Shown here one piece after another: positions 32,938-43,695 of a stretch of 64,000 nt of DNA (its first letter is position 1; every line of letters starts with the position of its first letter). The notes under the pieces were generated by a model. It was not told where the DNA came from, ran no database searches, and saw only the letters and a program-made list of their open reading frames with translations. This stretch comes from Rapana venosa (Eukaryota > Mollusca > Gastropoda > Neogastropoda > Muricidae), in the NCBI GenBank assembly GCA_028751875.1, contig CM054143.1, positions 68,663,264-68,727,263 of the forward strand, in the 5' to 3' direction. Position numbers and translations under genes: made by a program.

Positions 32938-35592
32938 GAAATTGCCTCTGCCTGTTCCTCCTCTCCTCCTCTGCCTGTCTCCTCTCTCCCTCCTCTGACT
33001 GTCTCCCTCTCCTCCTCTGTCTGTCTCCTCTCTCTCCTCCTATCCTCTGTCCTGTCTCCTCTCCTCCTCCTCGTCTGTCTCCTCACCTCCTCCTCCTCTG
33101 TCTGTCTCCTCTCCTCTTCTTCCCCCTCTCCCCCCTCCTCTGTCCTTCCTCCTCTCTCCTCCCCTTCGTCTCCTCCCTCCTCCCTTCTTCCCTCTCCCCC
33201 TCCTCTTCTTCTCCCTCCTCCTCCTCCTCTTCTTCCCCCTCTTCCCCTCCCCTCCTTTTCCCTCTCCCCCCTCTTCGTCCCTTCCCCCCTCCCCTCTGTT
33301 TCTCCTCTCCTCCCCCTCTGCCTTCTCCCTCCTCCCCTCTCCCCTCCTCTCCTCCTCCTCCTCAGTCCCCGTCTCCTCCCCCCTCCTCTCTGTCTCCTCC
33401 CTCCCCTCCTCTTCTTTTCCTCCTCTGCCTGTCCCCTCCTCCTCCTCCTCTCCCTTGTTCCCTCTCCCCCCCCCCTCCTGTCTCCCCCCTCCTCCTCCTC
33501 CTCGCCTTTCCTCTCCCCCCTCCTCTGACTGTCCCCTCTCCCCTCCTCTCCTTCTCCCCCCCCTCCTCCCCTCTGCCTGTCTCCTCCCTCCTCCCCCTCC
33601 GGGTCTCCTCCCTCCCCCCTCCTCTGCGCCCTCCCTCTCCCCCCCTTCCTCTGCTGTCTCCTCTCCTCCCCTCTGCCAGTCTCCTCCCCCCTTCCTTCCC
33701 CTCTCCTCCTTTTTGGCCCTGTCCCCCTCTCCCCTCCTCCTCTCCCTTCCCCCCTTTTCCTCCTCCTCCTCTGCCTGTCTCCTCTCCTCCCCCCTTCCGT
33801 CTCCTCTCCTCCTCCTCCTCTGTTTTTCCCCCTCCTCCTCCCTCTGCCTGTCTCCCCCTCCTCCTCCCCCTCTTCTTTTTCCCCCTCCCCTCCTTTCCCC
33901 TCCTCCTCCTCTGCCTGTCCCCTCTTCCTCCTCCCCCCTGTCGGTCCCCCTTCTCCCCCTTTCCCCTCTGCCTTCTCCTCTCCCCCTCCTCCTCTGCCCG
34001 TCTCCCTCCCCCCCCTTTTTCTCCCCCCTTTGCCTGTCCCTCCTCTCCCCCCTCCCCTCTGTCGTTTTCCCCCTCCTCCTCCCCCCCTGTCCTGTCTCCC
34101 CCCCTCCCCTCCTCTGCCTGTCTCCTCTCCTCCTCCCCTCTGCCTGTCTCCTTTTCCCCCCCTTCCTTTCCCCTTTCCTCCCCCCCTTGCCTGTCTTCTC
34201 CTCCCCCTTTCCCCTCTGTCTGTCTCCTCTCCCCTTCTTTCCCCCTCCCCTTTCCCCCTTTTCCCTTCTCCTTCCTCCCCTCTGCCCGGGCCCTTCCCCT
34301 CCTTCCCCCCTTCCTCCTCCCTCCCCTTTGCCTGTCTCCTCCCCCCTCCCCTCTGCCCGGGCCTCCCCCTCCCCCCCCTGTCTGTCCCCTCTCCCCCTCC
34401 CTTTTTGCTCCTCTCCTCCTCCTCTGCCTGTCTCCCCCCTTCCCTCCTCCCCTGTCTCCTTTCCCCTCCCCCTTGCCTTTCCCCCCCCTCCTCCTCTTCT
34501 TCTCCTCTCCCCCTTTCCCTGCCTGTCCCCCCCCTCCTCCCCTTCTGTCTCCTCCCTCCCCCCCTCTCCCTGTCTCCCCCCTCCCCCCCCTGCCTGTCCC
34601 CCTCTCTCCTCCTCTGCTGTCCCCTCTCCCCCTCCCTGCCGTCTCCTCTCCTCCCCTTTTTCCCCTTCCCCCTCCCCTTTCCTCGGCCCTGCCTTCCCCC
34701 TCCTCCTCCTCGCCTGTTTTCCCCCCTCCTCCTCTGCTGTCTCCTCTCCCCCCCCTCTGTCTGTCTCCCCCTTCCCCTTTCTGTCCCCCCTTTTCTCCCC
34801 TCTGCGCCCTCCTTCTCCCCCCTTTTCCCTTCCCCCTCTCCTCCTCTGCCTTTCCCCTTTTCCGCCTCCTCTGCCTGCCCTCCTCTCCTCCTCCCTCCTT
34901 TCTCCTCCTCCTCCCTTTCCCCCCCCCCCTCTTTTCCCTCTCCTCCTCCTTCCCCCCTCTCCCCCTCCCTTCTTTTCCCCTCCCCCCTTCTTCCCTCCCC
35001 CCCCTTTGCCTTTTTCCCCTTCCCCTCCTCTGCTCCCCCCCTCTCCTCGTCTTCTCCCCCTTCCCCCTTCCTTTCCTCCTTTTCCCCCCTTCTGTTCTCC
35101 TCCCTCCTTTTCTTCCCTTTTTCTCCCTTTTTCCCCTCTTTTTCCTCGGCCCTTTTTCTCCTTCCTCTCCGCCCCTTCTCCCCCTCTCCTTTCTCCTCCC
35201 TCCCTCCTTCCCTCCTCCCCCTTCCTGTTTTCCCTCCCCCCTTTTCCCTCCTCCCCCCCTTGCCGTCTCCCTCCTCCTCCTCTCCCTTTTCCCTCCTCCC
35301 CCCCTCCTCTGCCTTCTCCTCTCCTCCTCCCCTGCCTGCCCCCCTCTCCTTTTTCCTCCTCTGCCCTTCCCCCCTCCTCCCCCCTCCCCTGTCCCCCCCC
35401 CTCCTAATCTCCTGTCCTCCCTCCTCCTCTCCCTGTCTCCTCCCCTTCCTCCTCCTCTGCCTTCTCCTCTCCTCCCCTCCTCTGTCTGTCTCCTCTCCTC
35501 CTCCTCTGCCTTCCCCCCTTTTCCTCCTCCCCCTCCCCTGCCCTTCTTTTCTGCCCGTCTTTTTTTTCCTCCCCATTCTTCCCTGTCCCTGC
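32938..35592. repeat. CTCCTCTGCCTGTCTC-type pyrimidine array, 2.65 kb
   Basis: A repeat of roughly 24 bp (CTCCTCCTCTGCCTGTCTCC core), regular at the left and increasingly C/T-run inflated to the right. Open frames of more than 900 codons on minus and 650 on plus are simple-repeat artefacts. Confidence 0.94.
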
Positions 35593-35629
35593 CCCAGCAA
35601 ACGGGGTTTTTTTTTTCCCAGGGTAACAC

Positions 35630-36130
35630 TGCGAGACTAAAGGGTTTGGGTGTGCCGCCATGTTAAACAGTGCCCCGACTGAAAGGTTTTTGGGTGTGCC
35701 CCCCAAGTTAACGGGGGCCCAGCTAAAGGGTGTTTGGTGTGCCCCCATGTTGACAGTGTCAACAAAGGGTTTTTTTTGGTTTGCCGCCATTTTTGACGTG
35801 TAAACTGAAGGTGTTTGGTGTGCCCCCCATTTGACAGTGTCAGACTGAAGGTGTTTGGTGTGCCCCAAATTTTTACAGTGCAGACGGGAAGGTTTTTGGT
35901 GGGGCCCGCCATTTTTTGACATGCGACTGAAGGTGTTTGGTGTCCCGGGCCATGGTGACAGTTTTTCAGCTGAAGGTTTTTGGTGGGCCGATGTTACGGG
36001 TTTTCAGACTGAAGGTTTTGGGGTGTGCCGCCATTTTTGACAGTGCCCAGCGAAGGTGTTTGGTGTCCCGCCATTTTGACAGTGTCAGACTAAAGGGGTT
36101 TTTTGGGTGTGCCGCCAATGCTGACATTTT
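35630..36130 (+). repeat. 40-bp satellite
   Basis: About twelve degenerate copies of a 40-bp unit, core GACTGAAGGTGTTTGGTGTG then CCGCCATGTTGACAGTGTCA. Best preserved at 35800-35850 and 35930-35960. Confidence 0.88.
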
Positions 36131-36329
36131 CCAGCCCCCTGCCCCCTCAGCTCAGTACCCCGGGGGTGTTGTCTCCTTCTCCAGGATGTTCCAGGGGGTC
36201 AGGGACTGTTCGGGCACAGGCACCTAGGGCCCACTTCCAGCCTGGTGGGCAATCCGACCCCCGGGCATCGTGCGGGAGAACATGGAGTTTTTAGCCAAAC
36301 TTTAAAACGCGGCGGGAAAAGGGAAAGGG
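36131..36329. other. No feature recognised
   Basis: Short mixed-composition segment between a satellite and a GA array. Confidence 0.4.
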
Positions 36330-36412
36330 TTTTAAAAGAGAAAAGAGAGAGAAGAGAAGAGAGAGGAGAAGGGAGAGAGAGAGAGAGAGAGAGAAACAAG
36401 AGAGAAACACAC

Positions 36413-36455
<43 letters not shown>

Positions 36456-37638
36456 AGAAGAGAGAAACAAAACAGAAAGAGAGGAGAAGAGAGAGGGGAA
36501 GGAGAGAGAGAGAGAAGAGAGAGAGAAAAAACAAGAGAGAAAACACAAAAGAAAGAGAGAAGAGAAAGAAAGGGGAGAGAAGAGAGAGAACAGAGAGAAA
36601 ACACACAAAAGAGAGAGAGAGAGAGAGAAAAGAGGAGAGAGAGAGAGAGAGAAACCGAAGAGAGTTTAGCGAAGAGAGAGAAGAAATTGAGAAAAAGAAA
36701 CTGAGAAGAGGGAAAAAACTGGGGGAGAGGAGAGAAAAAACGGAGAGAGAAGAGACTGAGAGAGAAGACTGAAGAGAAAACTGAAAGAGGGAGAGAAACG
36801 AGAGAGAGAGAGAGGGGAAGAAAATGCACAGAGAGAGGGACAAGAGAAGAGAGCTGAGAGAGAGAGAGACAAACTGAAGAGAGAAACTGAGAAGGGGAAG
36901 AAACTCAAAAGAGAAAAAACAAAAAAAAAGAAAGAAAAAAAAAAGAGAGAGAGAGAGAAAAGAGAGAAGAGAAAAGAAAACAAAGAGAGAAACCCAGAAA
37001 GAGAAAGAGAGAGAGAGAAAAAGAAGAGAGAGAGAGAGAGAAAAGAAACCGAAGAAGAAGCTAAAGGGGAGAGAGAGAAAATTAAAGGGAGAGAAACTGA
37101 GAAGAGAAAAACGAGAGAGAGAGAGAAACGAGAGAGAGAAAAGCTGAAAGAGAGAGGGAGAGAAATTGAGAGAGAGAAACTGAAGAGAGAGAAAACTGAA
37201 AAGAGAGAGAGAGCCCGAGAAAAGAAAAGAAACGAAAAGGAGAAACTGAAAGAGGGAGAAAATTGAGAGAAAAAACTGAAAGAGGGAGAAAACTGAGAGG
37301 AAACTGAAAGGAGAGAAAAAATGACAGAGAGAGAGAGAGACAGAGAGAGAGAGAGCTGAGAGAAAAGAAATTGAGAGAGAGAGAGAGAGACAAACTGAGG
37401 GGAGAAAACTGAAAGGGGGAGAAAACGGGAGAGAAAAACTAAAAGAGGGAGAGAAAAAACTACAGAGAGAGAGGGACAGAGAGACAAAAGAGAGAGAAGC
37501 TGAGAGAGAGAGAAATTGAAGAGAGAGGGGAGCCCAAAGAGAGAGAGGAGACAACGACAGAAATTAAAAGACAGAAACGAGAGGAAAAAACCTGAGAGAA
37601 CAAAACGAGTGAAAAGAGAAGAGAGAGAGAGAGGGGAG

Positions 37639-37671
<33 letters not shown>

Positions 37672-37700
37672 GAGAGAGAAAAAAACAGAGAGAGAAAAAA
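36330..37700. repeat. GA array, 1.37 kb
   Basis: GAGAGAGA with GAGAAACTGA and AACAGAAGAG interruptions. The purine strand is on plus, opposite in polarity to the 32.9-35.6 kb array. Confidence 0.94.
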
Positions 37701-37774
37701 TTTTCCCTCGCGCCTCTCTCTCTCCTTTCTCCTCTGTCTCTGTCCTCCCCCTCTCCCCCCCTGCCCTCTGTCTC

Positions 37775-38038
37775 TAAATTTTTCCCCCCCGGAGTTAACA
37801 TCATTTAACAGTTTGCTTTACAAAAATCAGCGCAAATTTTAATCCCATAAAACTTTTCTTATTATTAAAACCCCCCTTTTCCCCCCAAAAGCCCTTGGGA
37901 TAAACATAAACCGAGGCCCCGTGTCCCAAACACACATAAAAAAAATTTTTGCGCACACGAAAAAACCTTTCCTCTTTTCGAAAGATTTAACCTTTGGGGG
38001 TGTCCCGGGTGGAACAATGACAAAATTTTTTTTGGTCT
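37775..38038 (+). mobile_element. SINE-A copy, heavily corrupted
   Basis: GGAGTTAACATCATTTAACA, GATAAACATAAACCGAGGCC, CTCTTTTCGAAAGATTTAAC and GGAACAATGACAAAATTT mark the SINE-A order with homopolymer-inflated spacers. Confidence 0.6.
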
Positions 38039-38571
38039 TTGTTTATTGGGGTCTCTGTCTTCTTGTTTTGTCTTTTCTTTCTCTGTCTCTCTCTGACTGT
38101 CTTTGACTGTTTGTTTTTTCTGCCCTGGTGTCTGCGTGTGCTGTTTTGTCTTCCCCCCCCCCCTCCCCTTCTCTCTCCCCTGCCCGGCCCCTCTGTTTTT
38201 GGGTGTCTCGGGTCCCCCGTCTTTCTCCCTCTCTCGCTGTCTCTTCTTTTTCTGTCTTCCCCCCCCCCCCCCCCCTCTCTCCCCTCCCCTGTCTTGCTGT
38301 CCTGCCTCGGGATTTGTCCCCCGTGTCTGTCCCCTTGCCCTCTTTTGTATCTGTCTCTCCCCTTTAAATCTCTCCCTCTATCGGGTTGTCTCCTGTCTCC
38401 TTTTCTTCTTTCTCTGTGTCTTTTTCCCGGGGGGGCCGTGTCTATATGTGTGTCTGTCTATTTTCCCCCCCCCCCTCCCCCCGCCTCTGTCCCTATATCT
38501 CTCTCTTCCTTCCCCCCCCCCCCCCCCTTTTCCCCTCCTTTTCCCCCCCCACTCTCTACTGGGGTCTCTCT
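38039..38571. repeat. CTGTCT/CCCC pyrimidine-rich region
   Basis: Irregular C/T-rich sequence with TGTCTCTGTCT steps and C runs. The open frames are repeat artefacts. Confidence 0.8.
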
Positions 38572-38572
38572 C

Positions 38573-38625
38573 TCCGCACGCACGCACGCACGCACGCACG
38601 CAAACACACACACCCACCACCACAC
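38573..38625. repeat. CGCA tetranucleotide and CA tract
   Basis: (CGCA)n, about seven units, followed by CA/CCA. Confidence 0.9.
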
Positions 38626-38639
38626 AAAAGGGGGAGGGG

Positions 38640-38890
38640 ATAGCCGGTTTTAAATGATGCGCATTGCGCTCTGGGAGGGCTTGTGATCTGCTCCCCCGGG
38701 GTTTCCAATCTCCTTCAAGTGGTTTTTCCTCGGGAGTTAACATCAGTGCCGACTCCTCCCCCCCCCCCCCCCCCTCCCCCCAAAAAAAAGCCTTTCGGAG
38801 GAGATTTAAAAAAAAAGGGTTTCCTGTTGAAAAACGCATGGAAAATTTATCTTGCCCCGGGTTAAAACCCTTTCCCGCTTTTCAAAGGGT
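38640..38890 (+). mobile_element. SINE-A copy, corrupted
   Basis: GGGGTTTCCAATCTCCTTCA (mutated B-box area), CTCGGGAGTTAACATCAGTG, GCCTTTCGGAGGAGATT and CCCGCTTTTCAAAGGG in SINE-A order, interrupted by a C run at about 38756-38779. Confidence 0.65.
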
Positions 38891-39362
38891 GGGCCCTTCT
38901 TATCTCTGAAAACCTGCCCTTCCCACCGTACACCCCCGTCATTTCCCCTTTCGTTCAGACCGCAGATATTTTGGCTTTCAAAACACACCAATTAAAACAA
39001 ACCACTTTTTGGCCCCGTCGCCCCTTCTTTTGTTTCGGGCCCCATCCCCCGGGAATTTGACCTCCCTTTTCCTTTTCGCCAAAAGCCTTTTTTGGACCTT
39101 CAAACCCTAGCCTAAAAACCACTTTTACTCTACTTGAGATCTTCCCCTTTTTTCCCGTTCCTACCTGAAAAAAGCTGCCTTCCCCTCCCCCCCCCTCCCC
39201 CCCCCCCCCCCCCCACACAAACACTATATATTAAAAATTTATATTTGTTTAAACTTTATATTTATGGGTATGTATGGGAAATTTTAATGCAAGGCTTTGA
39301 TTTTTTTTACTTTTCCAAAATTCAGCCCTATAAAATTCATACATTATTATTTTATTATTAAA
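38891..39362 (+). mobile_element. LINE 3' fragment (CR1/L2-like), corrupted copy i
   Basis: Order matches copy e at 13.0-13.5 kb: TTTCGTTCAGACCGCAGATA, CCCCGTCGCCCCTTCTTTTG, TTCGCCAAAAGCC, a C run where the TG tract sits elsewhere, and a tail TTCAGCCCTATAAAATTCAT with ATTATT. Confidence 0.65.
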
Positions 39363-39369
39363 CTATTTT

Positions 39370-39485
39370 AAAATTTCCGTTGGGGAAAATGACAAAATTG
39401 ACAAAAAATGCATAAAACACAGGGACAGGGTTTAAAAAAAAAAAAGCACAAGAGTACTTATTTCCCCTTCTCCTGGAAATAATTT
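39370..39485 (+). mobile_element. SINE-A 3' fragment
   Basis: AATGACAAAATTGACAAAAA, CACAGGGACAGGGTTTAAAA and GCACAAGAGTACTTATT. Confidence 0.6.
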
Positions 39486-39888
39486 TTATATCTTTGGAGG
39501 TGAGGCAACTCAGTGTGGGCCGGGTTTTTGTGTTCCAAAGGGGGGGCTGTTCACTGATTTGCGAAGTTTTTCGTGTTCAGCAGAAATCTCAAGTGGCTCA
39601 GATGTGTTGTGGTTTTGTGGTGAACTTAAATAGAAAACGGGAAGGTCAGTTTAAAAAACAGGCACCAGACACATGCACAAGATAACGATGTTCCCGCACA
39701 CTGCCACAGAAAACCTTTTTTGCTGTGTTGTGTCCCTTGTGGTGTGGGGCTTGGCGCGGGGACCAGAGGCAGCCCAAACCTCCCATGATGGGCAGGGGAA
39801 AAAAAGGCCAGCATGGAGGAAAAAAGGGGCAGATGGGGAAGGAAGGCAGTGAACCCCCCTTTCCCGGCAGACTTCAGCCAGCTGACAG
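39486..39888. other. No feature recognised
   Basis: Mixed-composition sequence leading to a GA array. Confidence 0.4.
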
Positions 39889-40665
39889 ACAAAAGAGAGA
39901 CGAGAAGAGAGAGAGGAGAGAAAAGAGAGAACCCGAAAAGAGGGGACAAAAGACAGAGAGAGAGAGGGAGAGGGAGGGAGGGGGAGAGAGAGAGAAAAAA
40001 CTGAGAGAAAAGAGAAGACAAGAAGGGGAGACAGAGAGAGGGGGGAGGGAGAGAGAGGAAGGAAAGAAAAGAGAAGAGGGAAAGGGGGAGAGAGGAAAAA
40101 AAGAGGGGGAGAGAGAGAGAGGAGGGAGAGAGACCCGGGGAGAGAGAGAGGGAGAGAGAGAAGGGGAGGGGGGAGGGAGGAGGGAGAAGAAGAGAGAGAG
40201 AAGAGAGAGAGACTGGAGAGAGAGGGAAAAGAGAAGAGGGGAGGGGGAGAGAAGGAAGAGAGAGGGGGAGAGAGGGGAGAGGGAGAGAGGGGGAGGGAGA
40301 GAGAGAGGAGAGGGAGAGAGAAGAGAGAGAAATGGAGAGAGAGGGAGAGAGAGAGAGAGGGAGAGAGAGAGAGGGAGAGAGAGACGAGGAGAGAAAAGGG
40401 AGAAGAAGGGGGAGAAGAGAGGGGAGAGGAGAGAGAAGGGGAAAAGAGAGAGAGAGAGAGAAAAGGGGGGAGAGAGAGAGGGGGAAGAGAAAAGAGAGGG
40501 AGGGAGAGAGAGGGGGAGAGAGAGAGGGGGGAAGAGAGAGAGAGAGGGGGGAAAGAGAGAGAGAGAAGGAGAGAGAAGAAAGGGAAGAGAGAAAAGACGA
40601 GAGAGAGAGAGGGAAAAGGGGAGAGAGAGAGAGAGAGGGAGGAGAGAGAGGGGGAGAGAGACAAT
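39889..40665. repeat. GA/GGGA array, 0.78 kb
   Basis: GAGAGAGGGGGAGAGA variants. The open frames on both strands are artefacts. Confidence 0.94.
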
Positions 40666-40800
40666 GACAATGACAATGACAAATTCTTTTTTTTCGAGGG
40701 AAAAAGAATAACACATATGTGCTTTTTTACATCCAGTCCCCGCCCTTTTTTGGGGTAAATCTTTAAAAATAAAAACCCAATACTTATACAGTCCCCAAAA
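40666..40800 (-). mobile_element. SINE-A 3' end fused to another body (second case)
   Basis: CAATGACAATGACAATGACA, then the SINE-A 3' complement (TTTTTTACATCCAGTCCCCG) and TAAATCTTTAAAAATAAAAA. Same arrangement as 16011-16135. Confidence 0.65.
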
Positions 40801-41050
40801 ATAAAAAAAAAGGGGAAATAAAAACCCTTTTTTAAAAACTCCCCCCCAACAACCCCCCCCCCCCCCCCCCCCCCGCCAAACAAATAAAAGAAAACCCTAA
40901 AAAAACCCACCCCCCACCCCCCCCCCCCCCCCAAAAAAAACCCCAACCAAAACAAACAAAAAAAACAAAAAAAAAGAAGAAAAACCAAACCAACAGAAAA
41001 GATCAAAAAGAAAAAAACAGACTAACACCAACAAGAACAACAACAAGCCA
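40801..41050. repeat. A/C-rich low-complexity tract
   Basis: CCCCC and AAACAAAC blocks, comparable to 16.1-16.4, 43.1-43.5 and 60.9-61.0 kb. Confidence 0.7.
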
Positions 41051-41106
41051 AGAAAAAAAATGACCGGCTAAGAGTGCAGCATAATGCAGGCCAGCTGGTA
41101 GGCCTT

Positions 41107-41122
41107 TCACCCATCCTTCCCC

Positions 41123-41161
<39 letters not shown>

Positions 41162-41235
41162 TGACCGTTCACCCATCCTTCCCCTCACTCTCCCTCTGAC
41201 CGTTCACCCATCCTTCCCCTCACCCTTCCTCTGAC
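41107..41235 (+). repeat. Short tandem repeat with 36-C insertion
   Basis: TTCACCCATCCTTCCCCTC occurs three times (about 41106, 41168, 41204), with CTCTGACCG linking the last two. A 36-base C run (41124-41159) lies inside the first unit. Confidence 0.85.
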
Positions 41236-41295
41236 GAATTTTGCTAGCCTCTGCAGCAGCGTGAGCAAGGGCTCACGTGTCTAGGCCTCGTCGAT
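41236..41295. other. Spacer with CACGTG
   Basis: GGGCTCACGTGTCTAGG at about 41270 carries a CACGTG E-box-like motif upstream of the tandem duplication. Confidence 0.5.
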
Positions 41296-41482
41296 TAAGG
41301 CAAAGAGGTGTCTGGCATTCTTTGATCACCCAATCAGGCTCGCACCCCCTAACACGTGATCAGCTGGTCAGGCCTTGCTACCTGGCATTTGATCTAATAA
41401 AGCAAAAGGCTACCTGGCATCACTGAATCGTCCAATCAGACCCAGACCCCCTGACACGTGGTCAGCGGGTCAGTCCCTACAA
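41296..41482 (+). promoter_or_regulatory. Promoter-like 102-bp tandem duplication
   Basis: Two units (41296-41397 and 41398-41482) are aligned at an exact 102-base period. Each holds a CCAAT box (41330 and 41432), a CACGTG motif (41353 and 41455) and a CTGGCAT block (41312 and 41414). The second unit leads to CTACAAAAACCC (from 41477), a weak TATA-like position. Repeated CCAAT/E-box modules are typical of eukaryotic promoters and of LTR U3 regions. Which of these applies is not resolved. Confidence 0.55.
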
Positions 41483-41751
41483 AAACCCAGGTAGGGGTCG
41501 GGCCCGGTGGCGGAGCCCCAGAAGCAGAGAGCCCCGGAGGAAGAGAGCCCCGGCGGAGCCCCAGAAGCAGTGAGCCCCGAGAGTCAGCCTCAGAGAAGTC
41601 AGCCCCAAGAAGAGAGAAGGAAACCGCCAGGAAGAAAAGAGTGAAAGTGAGGGGCTGGCCAGAAAGTGTGTCTGTTAAAAAGAAAGAAAAGGGGCAAGTG
41701 CAAACAGTAAAAAGTGGTGTTCCCATCAGCCAGTGTCCGAGGGAAGACCAG
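41483..41751 (+). other. Candidate 5' exon ending at consensus splice donor
   Basis: G/A-rich sequence with GAGCCCCAGAAGCAG repeated at 41513 and 41565. It stays open in one frame from 41458 (rich in Pro/Glu/Arg, then Lys/Arg). It ends at ACCAG|GTAAGGAG (41751/41752), a strong donor match. An AATAAA lies at about 41846. It may be the first exon of a host transcript or the R-like part of an LTR. No protein family is recognised. Confidence 0.35.
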
Positions 41752-42229
41752 GTAAGGAGACTGTTTATCGATCTGGTGTTGTGCTTTGACCCTATTCTTA
41801 TACCAATTGATCTAGTCTATCATAACTGTGTGTGTGTTCCTACCAATAAATGTCATTAGGCTGAAGAATCTGTTTGGACTGTATAGTGGTGTGTAGCCAG
41901 TGTGAATGTTTATTTCTGCCTCTGACTATACCTATTTTCCTATTACCAGCTAACATCTCTGATATGATTTTATAAACATGCTCCGATTTCCGCTGGTCTG
42001 CTCGATCTCTGTCTTTCACTGTCTTCCTCACTGTATAGAGCAAAGAAAGCTACATCCCCATCACTTGCCAGGCCGTAACAATCGTGGCCTGCCATTCAGC
42101 GAGTGTGGTCACAGGACAGACGAGAGAGATTTGAACCAGGGACAGAGAGAAGAAGCCCTCTCTAAACATGTCGCCAGCCGCCCTGCACGGCGCGGCGTCC
42201 GGTGATAAGTAACAACCACCATTAATTAG
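41752..42229. other. No gene recognised
   Basis: If the donor at 41752 is used, this is the start of an intron. AATAAA near 41846 could be a polyadenylation signal. No other feature is supported. Confidence 0.35.
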
Positions 42230-42974
42230 TCATAAAGATAAACATCTACAAATAAAACACAATGTCTAATGGTACACATATTGTTACACATAACCATAAG
42301 ATATTGGAAATAGGGCATTCATTAAAAACTTATGTACAGAGGCAAGTCCATAAAGTATTGAAAAATATAAAATATGAATCCATTCAAGCTGGATACACTA
42401 TAACTATAAGCGAGGACGAAAAAAGGTTGGAGAGAGACAGAGAAGAGAGTGTGTGTGTGTGTGTATTTCAGAGATAAATATCCAATATATAATTCCCAAA
42501 ACAGTACACGATCACCACCCAACACTCAGTTTTGATTATACCTGTTTCAGATTATATGTTATGATATGAAATAAACTCCATACCCATATATTCACAAAAT
42601 ACAAACAAGAAACAAAAACAAAAAGAAGAAATGTAAAACCTTTACAGTCAATTGGAGGGAGAGAATGTGTGTGAGTGAGTGTGTGTGTGTGTGTGTGTGT
42701 GGTGTGTGTGTGTGTGTGCGTGTGTGTGACGTGTGTGTGTTAGCTGTGTGTGTGTGTGAGTGAGTGTGTGTGTGTGTGTGGGTGTGTGTTCAGGGATAAT
42801 ACTAAATTATATACTCACAGAGAACACGTTCAACACCACACTTTTTTAATCATTCTCATACAAATTGAATGTCATGATAATAAAAAAAAGTGCAATACCC
42901 ATACACTCACACAATAAAGAGGGGGGAAACCCCAATAAAGTCATGAAAAGACATTCTCAACAGTGTATGAAATA

Positions 42975-43095
42975 GAGACATTCTTTTTTTTCCCAGGATA
43001 ATGAATAAGTACTCATGTGCTTTTTACATCCAGTCCCGCCGTAGGGTCTCATATTAATATTGAACTCAGTACTCATACTTTCAAACAGTAGATGC
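42975..43095 (-). mobile_element. SINE-A 3' end fused to another body (third case)
   Basis: CCCAGGATAATGAATAAGTA, CTTTTTACATCCAGTCCCGC, then GTAGGGTCTCATATTAATAT, matching the non-SINE-A extension at 16090 and 40745. Confidence 0.7.
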
Positions 43096-43658
43096 TAAGG
43101 AAAAACTTTAAAAAAAGAAAAAAGAGAGAAAAATGAAAACAAAACAAACAAACAACCCAGACAAACAAGAAACAAAATAAAACCCCAGAACCACCCCCCC
43201 AAAAAAAAAAAAAAACCCACCGAACACCAACAACAACTAATACCATCCCCACCCAAACATATACACACAGAAAAACAAGATACAACAAACAAACAAATGA
43301 GGACGGAAAGAAAAACACCAAAAACAACCATCACCGTCACCAGCCCCCCGAACCCCCCCCCCCCCCCCCCCCCCCTTCCCACACACACACACATACACCA
43401 AAACAAAAACAAAACAATACAGGACAAAAAATCCAAACAAATCAACAAACACAAAACAACAACTCAGCAATATACAACAGCAATAACAAAGAGAGAGAGG
43501 AGGGAGAGGAGAGAGAGAGAGGAGAGATGAGTAGAGAGGTGAGAGAGGAGAGATGAGAGTATGCCAAATTAAAGATCATACAAATTGAAACAACTTATTA
43601 TTGCAGATTAGTTACACATAGTGGTTAACCTTAATAATAAGATATGAATAGTGGACTT

Positions 43659-43659
<1 letters not shown>

Positions 43660-43694
<35 letters not shown>
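43660..43694 (+). repeat. 35-base C homopolymer
   Basis: Uninterrupted C run. Confidence 0.9.

Positions 43695-43695
<1 letters not shown>

Noticed and set aside
32727..35640. 957-codon Arg/Gly/Glu frame on minus and 650/536-codon Pro/Ser frames on plus
   Set aside because: Produced by the CTCCTCTGCC array; open on both strands at once.
36199..40716. Long frames in GA arrays (451, 362 and 328 codons)
   Set aside because: Simple-repeat artefacts on both strands.
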